A stretch of 22,473 nt of DNA from CAYSYY01 sp964576115 [NCBI: uncultured Gemmatimonadota bacterium] (GTDB lineage: Bacteria > Blakebacterota > Blakebacteria > Blakebacterales): contig CAZNUA010000038.1 in assembly GCA_964576115.1 (NCBI GenBank), forward strand, positions 1-22,473, read 5' to 3'. A model generated the notes under the pieces. That model saw only the letters and a list, made by a program, of their open reading frames with translations, did not search any database and was not told where the DNA came from. Each line of letters begins with the position of its first letter. The first letter of the stretch is position 1. The translations under genes were made by a program, and so were the position numbers. Of the stretch, positions 22,046 through 22,473 are shown piece by piece.

Positions 22046-22473
22046 ATGCGTTTCAGGCAGGTGATTGTCTCATGCATGCTGGTCCTGCTCTGTATCGTTG
22101 CGATTACTGACAGGGCGGATGCCCAGCAGCGACCGCTCTCGGAGATCCTGATTCCCGAACTGCTCATCGAAGGCGGTTCGCTGCAGCAGGCGCTGGATCA
22201 GATCATCGAGAGCACCGGGCTGAGCCACATCATCCCGCGCTTCGGCACCGAGCAGGATTCGGTCCTGATCGGCAGTCTGGTATTGCGCAACATTTCAGTG
22301 GCCGACGCGCTCAATCTGGTACTGACTCCGCTGAACCTGACCTACGTGCAGCAGGGAAACTTCATCCAGATCGTGCAGGCCATCGAAGAGCGGGTCATTC
22401 CCTTTACCTGGCTGGCTTCGCGCTTCGCCATGACGACCCAGGGAGCGGGAGCGACCGGTGGGGGGGCCGCCGG
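22046..22473 (+). CDS. pilQ: Secretin (PilQ/GspD family), N-terminal part, runs off the window
   Basis: The first 142 residues are visible. A signal peptide (MRFRQVIVSCMLVLLC, then ITDRADA|QQ, cleavage near residue 27) is followed by an STN/N0 domain: LLIEGGSLQQALDQIIESTGL, then LVLRNISVADALNLVLTPLNLTYVQQGNFIQIV. This is the TonB-like N0 domain at the periplasmic entrance of secretins. It is followed by ERVIPFTWL, the start of the next N-domain, and a Gly/Ala linker with a G7 tract. The secretin core lies outside, so PilQ and GspD cannot be separated. The operon with pilMNO favours PilQ. It is the only gene in the operon with a strong ribosome site of its own, fitting the need for many secretin subunits. 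Confidence 0.85.
   Translation, partial: MRFRQVIVSCMLVLLCIVAITDRADAQQRPLSEILIPELLIEGGSLQQALDQIIESTGLSHIIPRFGTEQDSVLIGSLVLRNISVADALNLVLTPLNLTYVQQGNFIQIVQAIEERVIPFTWLASRFAMTTQGAGATGGGAA
22460..22466 (+). repeat. G7 tract in the secretin linker
   Basis: Seven consecutive G residues lie in the Gly/Ala-rich linker after the N0 domain. The tract is at the window end, so its coding context cannot be followed further. Confidence 0.5.

Overview
The window comes from a Gram-negative bacterium with a high G+C genome, by eye around two thirds, except for one AT-rich intergenic island. The Gram-negative call rests on a secretin gene, an NfeD/slipin pair, a membrane-type class 2 PyrD and several exported proteins with classical or lipoprotein signal peptides. 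The gene set (secreted Asp-box propeller, secreted M14 peptidase, PAC2 protein, AmrS, pseudopilins in front of pilMNO) would suit an uncultivated environmental lineage of the Gemmatimonadota, Acidobacteriota or FCB kind, but nothing here fixes the phylum. I see no IS element, phage gene, CRISPR array, tRNA or rRNA.

Layout. (1) Positions 1-4464, plus strand: the 3' end of an unrecognised gene, a large exported Asp-box/BNR beta-propeller protein, and a PAC2-family protein, joined by 4-nt overlaps. (2) 4492-7121, minus strand: amrS (AmmeMemoRadiSam radical SAM enzyme) followed by pepD (M20C aminoacyl-histidine dipeptidase). (3) 7237-8358, plus strand: a lipoprotein with TolB-like propeller repeats, divergent from amrS. 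(4) 8359-15520, minus strand: nfeD, slipin, a secreted M14 carboxypeptidase-like protein, an M20 amidohydrolase and pyrD, all in one direction with short gaps or overlaps. (5) 15521-16089: a divergent regulatory region with one promoter candidate for each side. (6) 16090-22473, plus strand: a pilus/type II secretion-like operon with four minor pilins or pseudopilins, pilM, pilN, pilO, a PilP/GspC-like gene and the start of a secretin gene, which runs off the window.

How it fits together. The plus-strand operon at the right should encode an envelope-spanning machine. PilM sits in the cytoplasm, PilN and PilO form the inner-membrane platform, the PilP-like protein bridges to the secretin, and the minor pilins prime or cap the pseudopilus. 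Motor ATPases, PilC/GspF, the prepilin peptidase and an obvious major pilin are not in the window. The minus-strand block centres on proteolysis: NfeD cuts membrane peptides next to its slipin partner, the M14 protein acts outside the inner membrane, and the M20 enzyme and PepD act on small amides or dipeptides. pyrD looks like a housekeeping passenger.

Most worth a second look: the period-6 DNA tract that encodes the start of the propeller protein; the AT-rich leader of the pilus operon with TTGTTAACAA-like boxes and hairpins; the mixed T2SS/T4P gene complement, with a large passenger on the PilX-like pilin and a membrane-anchored rather than lipidated PilP; and two convergent genes whose stop codons together form TGATCA.
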